Assembly: GCA_006538405.1 (NCBI GenBank)
Contig: BJKQ01000024.1
Span: 183,260-247,259 of the forward strand
Source: Hansfordia pulvinata
Taxonomy: Eukaryota > Ascomycota > Sordariomycetes > Xylariales
DNA: 64,000 nucleotides
Direction: 5' to 3'
The number at the start of each line of letters is the position of its first letter. Position 1 is the first letter of the stretch. Position numbers and translations under genes: made by a program. This document shows positions 22,994-34,667 of this stretch, piece by piece. The notes below the pieces were generated by a model. The model did no database searches and was not told the origin of the DNA. It saw only the letters and a list, made by a program, of their open reading frames with translations.

Positions 22994-23940
22994 TTCTTAG
23001 CTGGCATCTGTTGGTGAAATTTCATGCATTTGTACAGTCGCACTGTAAAAACCCATTAACCGCGCATTTGCGTTATACAGGCGAGGTACGTGAGTGGTCA
23101 CGACCACGCCGGGTGATACAGTTTGCAAGCACACAGCGCAGCTGGATCGCTATTTCGGCCTTAAGGTGCCCTGTGAGTCACGTAAAGATCCCGCCAAAGT
23201 CAATGTTTGATTCTGGACCCAGTGGTACGCGGCTGAAGCTGCAGGCGACAACCACAGGGCAATGGGCAACAACGTGGAGACAGCTTTGGGGCGTTACGGT
23301 GCTAAAGCCGAGCGGGCTCTAGGTGCTTAGGGCTATTGTCGTGCATGGATCTGGAGCGCCAAGTTCCGCCTCGCGTATCAGCCAATCCAACCCACTACTT
23401 GCCGGTCAACCAGATCCCGATAGCTCCACCAACCCGCGCATGGATCGTTATAGAGCCACGTGTGCCCGCCGTAAGATATCCGTCGACTCTCTAAACTTAG
23501 GTCTACACAACCATCTCCGCACCCTCGTCGCTACAACATGAATGCTGAACAGTGCGCCCCCCAACCCCCCAACCCCCCCGCAACCCCCCTTTCCCAGCCG
23601 TGAAAATAACTTCAGCCATAATTACATCAACGACAGCTACATACACGCTGCAAGTATTGCTCCGAGGTCGTCTATGGGAGAAACCGCCCATAGTGTAGCC
23701 AATCGAGTTCCGAACGCCAGTGCCATCTTCCCAAGATTTCGTTCGCCAGGAGCAACACCCGGGAGAAATATAGCCACACGGACAAGCCGACCGTGGAGAG
23801 GTGATCATGTGCAGTCAAGCGACAGGTCACAGCTATAACTACCCCGCTTGCAGCCAATTGTCTGCTCTATTTCAGGTCTACTGTCAAAAGGGCACGGGCT
23901 GCTAGACACACCGCGTGCAGCGACATACAAACTCTCCTCA
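22994..23940. other. Decayed stretch between gene X and JmjC remnants
   Basis: A short plus-strand run at about 23440-23475 (RMDRYRATCA) may correspond to the N-terminal region of the Zn-finger/JmjC gene (AMDRCRANAA). The zinc fingers themselves are not recognisable. The stretch also holds a C-rich tract, listed separately. No intact gene is present. Confidence 0.35.
23557..23589 (-). other. Potential G-quadruplex motif (four G6-7 runs)
   Basis: The plus strand has four C runs of 6, 6, 7 and 6 at 23557-23562, 23565-23570, 23573-23579 and 23584-23589, separated by 2-4 bases. The minus strand therefore fits the standard G-quadruplex pattern with very short loops. It lies in decayed cassette DNA, so any biological role is unknown. 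Confidence 0.6.
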
Positions 23941-24555
23941 GCCATGCCTGACCGGACACTCCTAAGGCGTGAGCCACTTGCATACCTGGGAATTTCGAAG
24001 CGATTTTCTTTGGAATCTCCAATCTCGACACTTTGCTACTTGTCCAAGCACACCTATCCCGATGGTGATATTGTGATATCCTCGACCGAGATAGCGATGC
24101 GAATACTAGAAAAGGCAAGCCGGAAGGTGCCAATTCCGATCTTCCTAGAGTGGAACACGGACTGATTTTGCCTTGGCATGGACTTCTTGATCAATTATCT
24201 CTCGTCCTTCCCAAGTTTTAAGTATTGACGTCCACGACTTCCAGAAGAGCCATCGCTAGATGATCTGCCTCCCGGGCCCTGTGTCGGGATCCACATATGT
24301 CCCGACTGTCTGATCATCCAGCCAAGACGTGGTGATGAGCGGTGCTATGCATTGCGACCATAGAGAGAAATTCCAGATTCTGCGGCCGTCTCGGTTCGAG
24401 GCAGAACACTCATCCATCACACACGAGGATACAGCGGGAGATTGCATCCCGAAGGCTCGGCATATTCTTGAACTGTGGGAGATCGCGTGCCCACGTTGGT
24501 CATGGGGTTCCAGCCTGGAAGTCCCAAGTGCGAAACGATCACTGAGGTACGTGCT
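23941..24555 (+). pseudogene. JmjC-type gene, decayed copy (cassette copy B)
   Basis: Blocks align in order with the copy C protein: LRREPLAYLGI, then AMRILEKASRKVPIPI, a TGA, then FCLGMDFLINYLSSFPSF. After a large deletion come GIHICPDCLIIQP and VMSGAMHCDHREKF through DTAGDCIPKARHILELWE. The deletion removes both the HxD iron site and the distal His, so catalysis is impossible. The 3' donor (GTACGTGCTC) is at the same place as the copy C intron. Multiple stops confirm decay. Confidence 0.7.
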
Positions 24556-24906
24556 CGACTCTGTGCCTCGCCATAATCTCAATACCTTCCTGACAGAAAG
24601 CGGTGGTTCAGCGACTCCAAGTAGCGCCTGGGTGCTTGTGACGCCCTGCTCTGTTTCGCCCTGGAAGATTTGCCGACTTCTCTTCCAGCCCCTTCCCATT
24701 TTCGCCCCTACTTTCACCCACCACTTCCGGGAAGCAGGCCTGCAATTTTCAGCTAAGCGCCTTACGCCGCACGAGCCTTCGTAGGGCCAGAAAACAGTTT
24801 CGAGTCGTCTAGCACTGAGATTACCTAATACTGACGACCCGTACTGCCACCTTGCCCCATGGCTCAAAATAAGGAGCGTGCCTTCATTTTGCAAATCATA
24901 CCATCA

Positions 24907-25110
24907 TTAGTACCACCACTTTGAACGTCACTTGTCAAGTTCTGACCAAGGCGCAGCAGCCGGTCGTTGGAATGCGCGTCCGACTCGCCTGTTCGGCTCT
25001 GAACGCCTTACAGGAGACAGCAGGACTAAAGCGGGGCAACATAGTGGGTGATGGAGGGTATGAGGAGAATGCAGCGGGGAAATGGGTCCGGCGCGACTAG
25101 CTAGTATGGT
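24907..25110 (+). pseudogene. Copy B: remnant of the basic-tailed cassette protein
   Basis: The reading runs IISTTTLNVTCQVL, then KAQQPVVGMRVRLACSALNA, then directly ETAGLKRGN and a charged tail. Compared with 50558-51223, about 130 central residues are missing while both ends are kept. A stop follows at about 25097. The same deletion is present in copy A. Confidence 0.6.
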
Positions 25111-25402
25111 CAGCCTACAGGCAGCAGGTGGCTGTTTCAGGTGCGTGTTGTGGAGCGAATGCTCTGTCGAACACGCTTGGAACCCTGTGTTGAGGTGGAT
25201 TACGCGTACGACCCGGGGGCGCGGTACCGACGGACCCATCATGTTATCAGCCATACCGTTTGAAGAAGGTAGAAAGTGCACAGACAGATCTGGCTGGTTT
25301 CTAGTTCTCGTATTCCAGGAATTGTTGGCCCTAGGGGATGCGACAATACTGCAGTGTGATTGTGAAATGCATGGTCTGAGAAAGTCAGCGTGGATTGCCA
25401 CA

Positions 25403-25732
25403 CTACTGCAATGTGATTGTACTCTTCCAGACAGAAAGCAAGCAAGGATTTCGCACGCGAGGCTCAATCATGGAACCAACAGACGAGCTCAGCGCAGAGA
25501 AGATAGCATCATTTAAGTTTGCGGTAGCAGGGTTCTTCGTCGAGGGGCCAATGATCTGGGGAATAGCAGATGGAGGAATCTCGTCTACAGATAGCAAATG
25601 TGCTGTTATACGTTGGTTCAACGCAAGTGGTTGGCTTACTTCATGTTTATCTGACTTGTCGGCAGAAACCTCAGACTTGACAACATAAGACAGGTTGATG
25701 GAGATGACACTGGTAACAACATTGAAATACAA
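25403..25732 (-). other. Open stretch conserved between copies A and B
   Basis: A 109-codon open frame, without ATG at its start, is the counterpart of 3452-3703 and contains about 27 residues that copy A lacks. Downstream it runs antisense to the region between the basic-tailed protein remnant and the coiled-coil gene. No domain was recognised. Confidence 0.3.
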
Positions 25733-25853
25733 ATTCCTAAACCTTAAGGGGCCATCAGGCCAGGATCAAGCCTGCACTCAGTCCCCACGAGGGTTTCGCT
25801 GTCCTGTACCCTTGCTTATTATCCAGCTCGCTTGCCCCATAGTCGACCTAAAT

Positions 25854-26576
25854 CTAGAAGTCGGAAACCGTATCGCTATCACTGTCCGCATCATATCGAC
25901 TTGCTTGGCTCGGGTGGTATGGTGCACCGTGTGCGACCCGGGTGCGTCTCTGGTGTCCTCTCTGGTGTCCCCCACGATGTCCCTCTTGCATTCCCGGATG
26001 GCCTCCGTGATCTGCCTGGTGGCCTCCTTGGTGGACCCCTTCCTCGACGGCCCTCTGATAGTCCTTGAAGGTCTGGCTGACTGTGTTGGCAATCTTCGCT
26101 ATTAACTGGTCTTGCTGGCTGATTTTGTGCTCGCACTGCTCGTTTACTGCCTGCAAAGCGACGAATTTCTCTTCCAGGCCGGTGACTGCTTATATTCGCG
26201 ACTCTCGCTCCTGGAGGCGTCTGTGCAACTCTCGGTTCTCTCGCTCGAGTTGGTTAGCTCGCTTCTCGAGCAAGCCTTCTCGGTGAGATAAGCGCGGGCT
26301 GGTTCTGGCGTCATGGGCGGGTCCCCCCGGCTCGGACGCTAGACGCGTGCGTTCATCCTGGCTGCTGCTGTCGTCCCCGTCACTTTCCATTGGAGGCAAG
26401 AAAAACCTTGGTTCGTACGGCTTGTCTCCAAAGCGAACTCGCTGTGGGCGGTTGGGGCTGGGATCAGGCCCTGAAGACAGCTCCTCGCAGGAGGAAATCG
26501 AGCTTGGGGGTGACACGGACTGCACATGTTGCGATTTGCGCGGCACGTCCGGAAGTGGCTTGCCGAATGACTTCAT
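25854..26576 (-). pseudogene. Coiled-coil protein gene with one in-frame TAA (cassette copy B)
   Basis: From ATG 26576 the frame encodes a Pro/Ser-rich start (MKSFGKPLPDVPRKSQ), a PQRVRFGDKPYEPRFFLPP segment and an acidic linker. A coiled coil follows (LLEKRANQLERENRELHRRL). A TAA at 26190-26192 stops it after 128 codons. The same frame continues with a second coiled coil (LQAVNEQCEHKISQQDQL), a His/Gly-rich stretch and an acidic tail ending VSDF. A CAA codon at the TAA would restore 240 residues. Tails of the same gene occur at 3237-3330 and near 49735-49850. Function is unknown; the layout suggests a self-associating scaffold-like protein. Confidence 0.6.
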
Positions 26577-26816
26577 GATTATAGACGCGGGTGATGTGGG
26601 GAAGGAAAGAGTGAATCCACTCGAGATTGAAAGAGGAATAAAGCGAATGTCTTTAACCAAGCTGGTTAATACTACTGCATATGATACTGGGTGACCATTC
26701 TAGTTATAGTGATAGCCAGACGACAGACATGCAGAAAGCGGAAAATGGGAACTGGGGTGTCGAAAATGGGCCTGTGGGGCCCAAGAGATCCACAAACGGC
26801 GTGCGTCCATCGCTCC

Positions 26817-27270
26817 TCACGTGACCCGGGCCGACACTCCTTGCTCCTCGTCATGGACGATCTCCGGATCCTCCAGCAAACCGCCACGTCGGAGGACTCC
26901 GACCAGGTCCTTAGCGAAATCGCGAAGGCCCACCTTGACAGAGTCGATTGTTCTTTCTACCCGGGCAACAATCGCCTCGATTGTCTGGAGCCGAGAAAGA
27001 ATCATAGCCATGTGTCTTGGTGCCTCGTATTAGTTACGGCGAGAAGCGACGTGACGCAGAGATTACTCACGCTTGCATCTCTCCATTCGCAGGAGGATTA
27101 ATGTATCCAGGGGTTCCGAGAAGGAAATCCGCGTCGGATACCAGAGGGGGCGTCGGCATTCTTCCTTGCGATCCGGGAAGCCCGACTCCCGAGTCGGCCC
27201 CTCCGAGGTATTGGAGCCAGTCCTCTGTGGACATATTGAACTCATCCAGCTTCAAGTCAATGTTCTCCAT
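26817..27270 (-). CDS. Small unknown protein, 132 aa, two exons
   Basis: Exon 1 (27071-27270) begins MENIDLKLDEFNMSTEDWLQ. A 55-nt intron (27016-27070; GTGAGT donor, CTAAT branch, CAAG acceptor) follows. Exon 2 (26817-27015) encodes an amphipathic helical region, MILSRLQTIEAIVARVER then DSVKVGLRDFAKDLVGVLR. Phases match and the total is 133 codons with the stop. The N-terminal half is acidic and probably disordered; the C-terminal half is helical. It lies next to, and on the same strand as, the coiled-coil gene. It may be linked to the cassette, but no second copy was found. Confidence 0.5.
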
Positions 27271-30200
27271 GATGGTGGCACGATTGTCGTCTTGGTAGGA
27301 GGGTATCGATGCAGGATGAATCTAGCCGTCTGCCATGTCACCGTTTCCTGTAGAAGTTTCTTGGATATATACTCGGAGCTGCTTGCTGTTGGTCCGCATC
27401 TGGACGGGCCTACGTTTGTTGGCTCTAGCGCCAACTCGTCGAAATGGCGCCCTGTTTCTACCGCTTGCAGTTTCCCGAATCAGAACCCTGCATTTTGGAC
27501 CTCATCACAATCGGGGCTTCTTCAGGCGAGAGATCAACAGCATGACACGAGACCAGGCCAGAATAAACCTAAGTCGCAGCCCGGTTCACAACTGGCCGTA
27601 TGATCTAGGCACACACCTCAATGTTGTTCGAACCATATCCCTGTCAAATTTGTTTTCTTGGCGCAGAGCCTTTTCATATTTCCGTAATCTTCGTAGAATT
27701 TGACTGGGATGATTGGAACCCACCGAGCTCTTCTTCTTTCTCTCGCTATATATATGCACAGTCACATCGTTGTAACTTTCCTTCTATTAGCTTTCGATTC
27801 CACCACGTGTCCCTCCTTTCTACCGTCGATCTGCGTGGACTCCGCACTCATCGTGGTTCATGATCCAAGTTTCCCGGCTGGCTGTGGAATTCGCACGGCA
27901 TCATGGTCCCTCTTCAGACTTTTGTACACCTTTAAATATAGCTATTGCATCAGCACATATTGCGCAGGGTAGGACTGCTACTAAACATGGATGTTTTGAT
28001 TTTCTTGGATTTTCTTGGTCACAGTAGCCAACTCGCTGGTATAGCAAAGATTCGTCAAAGCTGACCCTCTTGAATGTAGCTATCGGCGGAGTTTAGCTTT
28101 TGTTATACCTACTGAAGTGTCTACTGAGGCCCAAGTTCGACACATAACCGGCTCTCAACGCGGATGTAGAGCCAGATTGATATCTGCGACTGCCAAAGAA
28201 GGAACAACCACCAAGGTCATCACCATGGATGAAGTGAAGGGCTATTTGAGGAAGGGAGGGGAAGGTGCGTCCCAGTTTCCCATTTAAAAATATACGTTCC
28301 TTGATCATTGATTTTATAGCTTTATTTAAGGCATCGAAGGTCTCATGGCTTCTTATTGAGAATCATGCCTGGTGAAATCAATGTTGCTCCTGCTTTGGAC
28401 GATCAAGGCCCATCTCGTGATCAATGCTGAAAAATACATCATGTGGTCACAGGTACATGAACAGGGTACTTACGAGACTTCAGATCTAGGAAAGGTTCGG
28501 CCAAAGCTGGACTCATGGCGCCGATATTCAAACTTTGCATCGGGCTTTCATAGTCTCAAATTCACCATTGGGTCCTCGAATATGGGTACACAGTTTGGAT
28601 TTGGCAACTGAAGGCCTTTGGCACTGGGAAACTTAAAGCTTAACGACCCATAGTATATTTGCTTGACCTAGCACTAGGCTTCGTGGAAAGATACGACGAG
28701 TCCGACGCCGTGCGCTCTGTAGTGATGAAAGAAGATATATAAAGTAATCAACGCTTATTAAAGCAATCTCTGGTGCAATTACTCGTCCTATTGAAATGCA
28801 AATTGAGTCAATGTGATTTAATTGGTCAGTACTCTTCTCCAACAAAACCGTCACCATTGATGTTTCCCCTGTCATTGGCCATTCTGAATGGACTCAAAGG
28901 TGGTTGTAAATGGTAATTCTTTTCATATTCTGGTGATTGGGTTCAGGGATTGGTTTTCATTGGATATGATACTCACAATCTGTTCGAGGTCCGGAGACTA
29001 GTTCGGATTGTTCCTAGAAAATTACAAGGTGGACCCAGAGTTGGAGTATACAACAAAATAGACATCTGCACCTGAAGCTTGTTGAAAGTCGTTCACTTTC
29101 TTCGATAAAGTTTGGCGCTGCTTGCACATTTTGGCGAGCTTTTGTTTGCGATCTTTTTGCTTTGTCGGAATTTTTCTTCCAGATGAGGGATGATGAATCG
29201 ATGAAAATGTGGAGAATGAAATTGAATAACCCGTTTCCACATACACTCTTGCAGAGCAGGCTATCTGATGTCATTCGAGGGAGTTGGACAGACTTATAAT
29301 TTTTTTTAAATTGCTGATCCTATCCTCATGGTGGGGACTAAACGAAAAGGGGTTTCTGGTTCCCGCTCTGTACAACTGGCTCAACATTGATCTAGTCACA
29401 TCAGAATGCATCGTGGGGTGCAATGGTTTCTCGACTGGCTCCTCATGTACCCATGGGACACGGTAGTTGGAACTGTAGTCGATTCGACACCTGAGATGAC
29501 GTGATACTCTATCCTTGACAGAAGAAACTAGCTATTAGTATCGGATCGAGTTGCCAGTCCCCCCTTATCAATGATAACAGATCGTCACTATTGACAAATT
29601 GACCAATCTACGACCAAACAAAGTTCCCAGTAGGTTTCATCGTTCCTGGTCCCATAATTCCTGAGTTGTGTGTCACTGACTGAACCATCTACCGACTGTG
29701 ATGAATTCAAGCCTGGCTTTTCTGGGACGTAAACAACAGTGTTTCCGTGATCTCAACTCGGATTAATCACTTATCGCGCAAGGATTTATGGACATGGCTG
29801 AGCGTTGCGCTACTACATTCAAATTCAGGAAAGCTGGTCGCCACTACCGCGTAAAATGGCAGCCAACGACATACTGAAACAGAAAACAGTATTTACGAAT
29901 TCATCTTTATTTTTTCAGTCTCAAACAACACCACGCGAACCCATCCGTGAGACTTCGAGAGCTCCCGATCATCAAAGTGAGCCTATAATCCTAGAAAGCC
30001 AGCAAGTCTGTTATTGCCTCAGACCTGTTACTCATCCGATACTTGGCATGATGGGGCGTTCTGTCATATACGGATTACCCTTGACATTCCTTAATTGTTC
30101 GCTAACGCTTTGGCCAATTGCTCTTTGCATGGACGCCAACTTCGACCAGAGCTACTAAACACACATCCTATTCCCTCTTCTGATTATACGCAACCGATAT

Positions 30201-30541
30201 ATAGGCGCCAGTCACCAAGAAGCAATCTATCTAATCATCTTTCTAGCCATTTATGAGATCCTATTGATTTCTCGATCGGACGCCAGCCCGAGCTGTCACG
30301 GCGGGCTGCTCTAGGTTCTCTTGTCAATATCGTCCTTTTCTGTTTTGGAGGAGGACAAATTCACCGAAGAGCTTTGTTGGGTTCCCACTACCATTTTACA
30401 ATCATGCACATCACTGGCTTGGAACAGCAACCATATTCACGCAGAAGAGCTCAGAACATTGGGGCAGTTTATGAATGATGTCAAGTAAATTGCATGCACT
30501 AAGCTGACATGAACGGCTTATTGAGCGCGGCGAAGGGTGAG
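27271..30541. other. Long intergenic stretch; no supported gene
   Basis: Open frames here are short (at most about 120 codons, for example 29805-30158 plus), without domain resemblance or intron signals. Base composition is slightly AT-rich between about 28300 and 29300. No match to the cassette was noticed. Confidence 0.4.
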
Positions 30542-31457
30542 TTAGCCGCCTGTTGCTGATGAAATCGAGCTGTGTCCCAGCAGCCGCTCTGCAATTCCTT
30601 TCCCGATATCTGTCTTTGTTAGGCCAAAATTATAATTAGTTTCAACCGGTAACTTACCTGACCACATAAGAGCCACGCAAGGCTGGTATGAATTATTGAA
30701 GTAGCCGAGGAGGATGCATGTTGCGAGTGCAGATGACGGATGATGCTCAAGCATAGATTGGAAGTTGCGAGACGCGATGGTATAGAACGTCGTGGCTAAA
30801 GAGCCTCCATCGTCTGTTTCCAGCATGCTGGCTCCGACAGCCGCAATGGCCGCGATATAGGAAGCATGCGCACCGCTGATGTCTGCTTCTGTTTCAGGCC
30901 TGCAATAAACGGCTTGGATGTGCTTTTGAGCCTCTTCCGCGGGGAGATGCTGATAGCTACAAGGGAAGCTCTCGTAAAATGCAGAAACAGCCTTCTCTGT
31001 GCAACCCCGATCTGGAAAGTCGGATGTGGAAACGCACGATATTGACCTGGACTCAAACATGGTATTTGTGTCACTGGGTGCAGGTGTGGGTGAGGATTGA
31101 ACTTGCAGTGCCGATGCCGATTCTCCACTGGCAAGACGTCTTTCCAGGTCGCGCAAGCGGCATCTCGTAGCTGCTTGGATCGACTGGCCATTTGTCCCCT
31201 CGTATCCGCAACCGAGGTTCTTGGCTCCGCATCTCGCACATTTTGGACGTTCTCCACTACACTACTATGTGTCAGAAACAAACGTGGTAGGGAATGCCAC
31301 TGACCTTTGTCTTTGACGCCCTACATGCACGACAGGCCTGCACTACCGATGTACGCTTGGGAGGTGCAGGCAGTTTTTCTGGACTGGCATCCAGTCCTCC
31401 TCGAGCTTTCGGCCGAAGAGGCCGCTTGAGGCGGAGGATCTTGTGTTGGGATGGCAT
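30542..31457 (-). CDS. Zn2Cys6 transcription factor, short or truncated
   Basis: Exon 1 (31305-31457) and exon 2 (30542-31261) are joined across a 43-nt intron (GTCAGT donor, TAG acceptor) placed inside the zinc cluster, a common site in this family. The spliced cluster is complete: CRAC, RASKTK, C, SGERPK, CARC, GAKNLG, C, matching CX2CX6CX6CX2CX6C. A linker and the beginning of a fungal-specific regulatory region follow (AFYESFPCSYQHLPAEEAQ, LGYFNNSYQPCVALMWSGK). The protein ends after 290 residues, much shorter than the usual 500-900. A GTAAGT site at about 30650 could start another intron, but no convincing continuation was seen. It probably binds CGG-type sites in the nucleus; targets are unknown. 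Confidence 0.7.
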
Positions 31458-32799
31458 GAGTAGTAATAGATCGAGGCTACACCGCTGAAATGGTCACTTT
31501 GGCTGTCCACTGGAGATATGATCAAGGGTTTAATAGAACAACCCTTTACGTGTTCACCGTCCATGGCAGGCCGAATGTAGTCATGCAAGGATAATGCGGA
31601 ACCCAACGCATGGGGCAACAGAGCCACGGAATCGTTGGCGCTACCCCTGCCGTCGCAGCAGACATTTGCGTTTACGTTCGCGTTTACTGGCGTTGGAGGC
31701 GCACACAGTACAGCAGCGATGTCTGATCCGATGCTTGCAGGTCGTTTTGCAAACATATCGATTTACGAATCAGCTCGGGTTAGGGGGGCGGTGGCGCCTG
31801 AGTGGCGTCGCCAATCTCGGCTTTCCGCAGTCACCTGGCTGATTGCATGGTTTCATCATGCCGGTGGATGAATTGAGCATCACACCTTGGCAATGCGCAG
31901 CCTCGCAGAGCAATTCCGGTGAAAGTGCAACCAGCTACCTGGCTCATACCCCCTGCCCTAATTTGAGAACCTGATTGCATCGGGATCCATTTTAGAGTTT
32001 TCCATCGTCTTTTCCGGGAGCGTTGTCGTTGGCGTTGGGGATTGATCATATTTTCCCGCAGTGTGAAGATGTGAGTTACATCAGGAGCAAACGACCAGGA
32101 TGGCGGGTGATGTTGGCGCTAAGTAATGAGAGGTGGGGCGTCTGTTGGCGGATGTGCGATTGTTGGTTGACAAATTCTGGGACCCCTGTGGCCAGCACCA
32201 CCAGGGCCGAATCTCGCCAGCGCAAATGTGACATCACACTGTCGTAAGCCGGATCTTTCCCCACCAACTTCGACTTACCCAAATCAGAGATGCACAGCTT
32301 ACGCCGTCGAAGGTCAAGACTGGCCAGGTACCCAGTCAATAGCCTGCCGGCCAATTCTACACGGTAGCAGGGAGTCTTATCAACCTGCGTACAAAGCAAG
32401 CCTTGATCATAGGCAATATGAGAGAAGCAGGCGACGCAGCACGCCGCATCTTGTCAGGAAATAAAGACTAGTCAATATTAAAGACAATCTTTCAAGGACG
32501 CCAGCTGCCGCCATTCTGTGTACTTATATGCCATCCTTGACCTCAAGACGGCAGCGATCGTTCGAGTCGCAGGCGGCCAACCGAGTTTGATCGGTTCGAT
32601 GATTCGCGGCACGTCATGCCTCTTTCTGAATACACAAACAAAATAGAAGTGCCCCCAAATGATTCAGAGGGTGCGCGACAAAGACCCGCTGCGAGGGTTC
32701 TTGAAATACTAAATATTACAGAAGGGTTCAGTCAATTGCGACGATCTGAATAATTGCTCTGTCGCCTTTCTACATGGGCTTGCAAATCTGACTATACTT
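31458..32799. other. Intergenic; no supported gene
   Basis: A 137-codon minus-strand frame (31343-31756) overlaps the Zn2Cys6 start in another frame and contains an Asn/Val-rich repeat near 31660-31690. It has no domain resemblance. The remainder holds only short chance frames and is presumably upstream DNA of the zinc-cluster gene and downstream DNA of the MADS-like gene. Confidence 0.4.
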
Positions 32800-33696
32800 T
32801 TACATGAAGTATTGCATCTCCATCAATCGCTCCTCATCGCCCAGCCGTATCTTATTTGAGCCTTGAAACTTGCGGGTTCCGCGCAATTTCCTGCTGGCTT
32901 GTCGTCTCTTGTCCACGCGAAAACATCTTCCTGTTTGATCTTTGCCAGAACGCATTCCGTGGCACACCGGTAGCGCCACTCTCTGTGTGGTACAATCTTC
33001 AGTGCTGGAGAGACAATAATTTTCAAAATTGGTGAATCCCTCCACAAGTCCCGCCCAACTGGGATCTCCCAAAGCCCGACTCAAAACAGGCGAGGGCGTC
33101 CTCGGTTCCGTGAATTTCGCGCCCAGCTCCGTAGGAGAAGTAGAGGAATCAGCTTCCCCGGCAGCGAGAGATTCTTCCAGAAAAAAGCCCTCATCAAATG
33201 ACTGAATAGGCGAGAAGGGCTTTGGAGGTGTGGGAGGCATTGGTGTTGTGAAAGCGTCGGAAAGAGCTGTGCCACCAGACCAAATCGACCCCGGGGATCC
33301 AAATAGAGAAGACTCCTCCATGAGCTGGAATGGAGCACAGGGCTTGGGTGTATCTGAAGCAATTGCATTCACTTCCTCTTCGCGAGGCCTTTCACTGGAT
33401 GATGAGTCTTCGCCGTCTGACGAAGAAGTTTGCGAACCTGATCGTGTGAAAAGAGATTTTGGTGGTGATCTTCTTTCGGATATGGTCTCAAAGTCATCAG
33501 GACCCATGGAATTGTCGGTCGGCACTCCCTTTGAGCCCTGGAACTCGGCGAGAAACTCGGGATGTGAAGAGTATGAGTACCATTGTCCTTGGTCAAAGAA
33601 AATCACAGCAGTCTTGGCACTGAATTTCTTGTGGTAGGTGTTGGCTTTTTTAGCCAGGCCATAGCGGCGAGTCTTTGAATCCCGGTCTCGGCCCAT
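32800..33696 (-). CDS. MADS-box-like protein, 298 aa
   Basis: A single open frame from ATG 33696. Residues about 1-50 resemble the core of a MADS (SRF-type) domain: the RRYGLAKKANTYHKKF helix, then AKTAVIFFDQGQWYSY like the hydrophobic strand of MADS boxes. The usual basic extension before the helix is short. The rest is low complexity, rich in Ser, Pro and acidic residues (EDSSSSERPREEE, PMPPTPPKPFSPIQ), as in transactivation regions. The C-terminus becomes basic. An annotated start upstream would read through the A17/T17 tract and is unlikely. DNA binding is inferred from the domain resemblance only. Confidence 0.55.
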   Translation of the reverse strand: MGRDRDSKTRRYGLAKKANTYHKKFSAKTAVIFFDQGQWYSYSSHPEFLAEFQGSKGVPTDNSMGPDDFETISERRSPPKSLFTRSGSQTSSSDGEDSSSSERPREEEVNAIASDTPKPCAPFQLMEESSLFGSPGSIWSGGTALSDAFTTPMPPTPPKPFSPIQSFDEGFFLEESLAAGEADSSTSPTELGAKFTEPRTPSPVLSRALGDPSWAGLVEGFTNFENYCLSSTEDCTTQRVALPVCHGMRSGKDQTGRCFRVDKRRQASRKLRGTRKFQGSNKIRLGDEERLMEMQYFM

Positions 33697-33712
33697 GTTG
33701 AGTGAAGTAGCG

Positions 33713-33729
33713 AAAAAAAAAAAAAAAAA
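33713..33729. repeat. A17 homopolymer 17 bp upstream of the MADS-like ATG
   Basis: The run lies at the position of a 5' leader or core promoter for the minus-strand gene, where it reads as T17. Such tracts disfavour nucleosomes, so an effect on expression is possible. The length is prone to slippage and sequencing error. Confidence 0.7.
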
Positions 33730-34667
33730 GAAGCAGATGTCTGATGAAGAAGTGTTGACGCGCAAAGGTGTGGTGTACTCTATCGCTGAATACCGTGTCG
33801 GGGTAGCGTGTTTAAATGCTCAAATGACAGGCCTGGTCCAAATTAAGATGCTAGGTAGGTGTGGTTCCACAACAGGCCCCAGCCAATCATCATCGAACTG
33901 GGCCCAATCTTGAGCACCCTTTTGCAGCATGATAGCCGCGCGCTTATGGCGGCTTCAGGACTGAAAACTGGAATCAGATTTGAACATTCAAGAAGAACAT
34001 TATCAAATTTGCAAACTGACGGCCCATGACTATGGGCTTGTAGAAGGACCACCAATGCCATAGTCATAAGCCGCCTCATGAGTTGCTCCTGAAGCTTAAT
34101 CATTGTGAAGGCTTGCTGTTCATACTATGCTGGCTGTACGGATCTGCGATTGTAAACGCTAGTGCAACTCTCGCGAATATCGGAGCAACTATTCTGCAAC
34201 TTTCTTTACAGCTCATAACGCATTTAGTACCAAGCTATCATGGATTGATTTGCTAAACAAAACAGTGAGTTGAAACAAGTTTATAGGTTTGATTCGGGTA
34301 TTCGAAATTTGATTTCAGCCGCCGGATGTTTTCAGAGAACTTCCACGCCAATATTTAGCTAGACACATTTATGAGGACAAGAGAGACTGCTACCAAAGCA
34401 CGCGCCTCGCACAGCCTTAACAAAGTATCTAGGGGACAATAATGTGGAGTAGGCTACTTTCGTGGAACGGAACGGTTTCTTCACAAGGATATGCCCCTGA
34501 TTAAACAGAAGCTTTCCTATGGACAAGTGGCTTAGTAGGTCTGCCGCTGCAGCTTGGATGGGCATGTGCGCGGCCGGAAATTTATATATAGCGAATACTC
34601 CAAAACTATGCCAATCAACCAATCAATACGGTGTACATGAATGTATAGAAGATGCAGAAATCAGATT
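33730..34667. other. Intergenic; no supported gene
   Basis: Only short frames without resemblance to protein families, such as 33843-34103 minus and 34359-34622 minus. The segment lies between two minus-strand genes and would contain the MADS-like promoter and the 3' end of the coiled-coil gene at 34668. Confidence 0.4.

Larger units (their letters stand above)
24330..25945. repeat. Diverged inverted repeat, copy B (partner 3237-4693)
   Basis: This is the plus-strand counterpart of copy A. It carries the JmjC 3' end, the internally deleted basic-tailed protein remnant, the conserved open stretch and the coiled-coil gene tail in the same relative order. The match to copy A ends inside the coiled-coil gene because A is cut by the AT-rich block at 3236. 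Confidence 0.75.

Noticed and set aside
24256..24894. 212-codon minus-strand frame
   Set aside because: Antisense to JmjC and cassette remnants that match copy C on the plus strand.
24928..25467. 179-codon minus-strand frame shared in part with 3597-3869
   Set aside because: Similarity between the two is explained by the inverted repeat. The frame is antisense to the basic-tailed remnant over part of its length, and copy A breaks it.
3237..25945. Inverted repeats A and B as the two ends of one large DNA transposon
   Set aside because: No short terminal repeats, target duplications or transposase found, and the repeats contain decayed host-type genes in a third copy; segmental duplication fits better.
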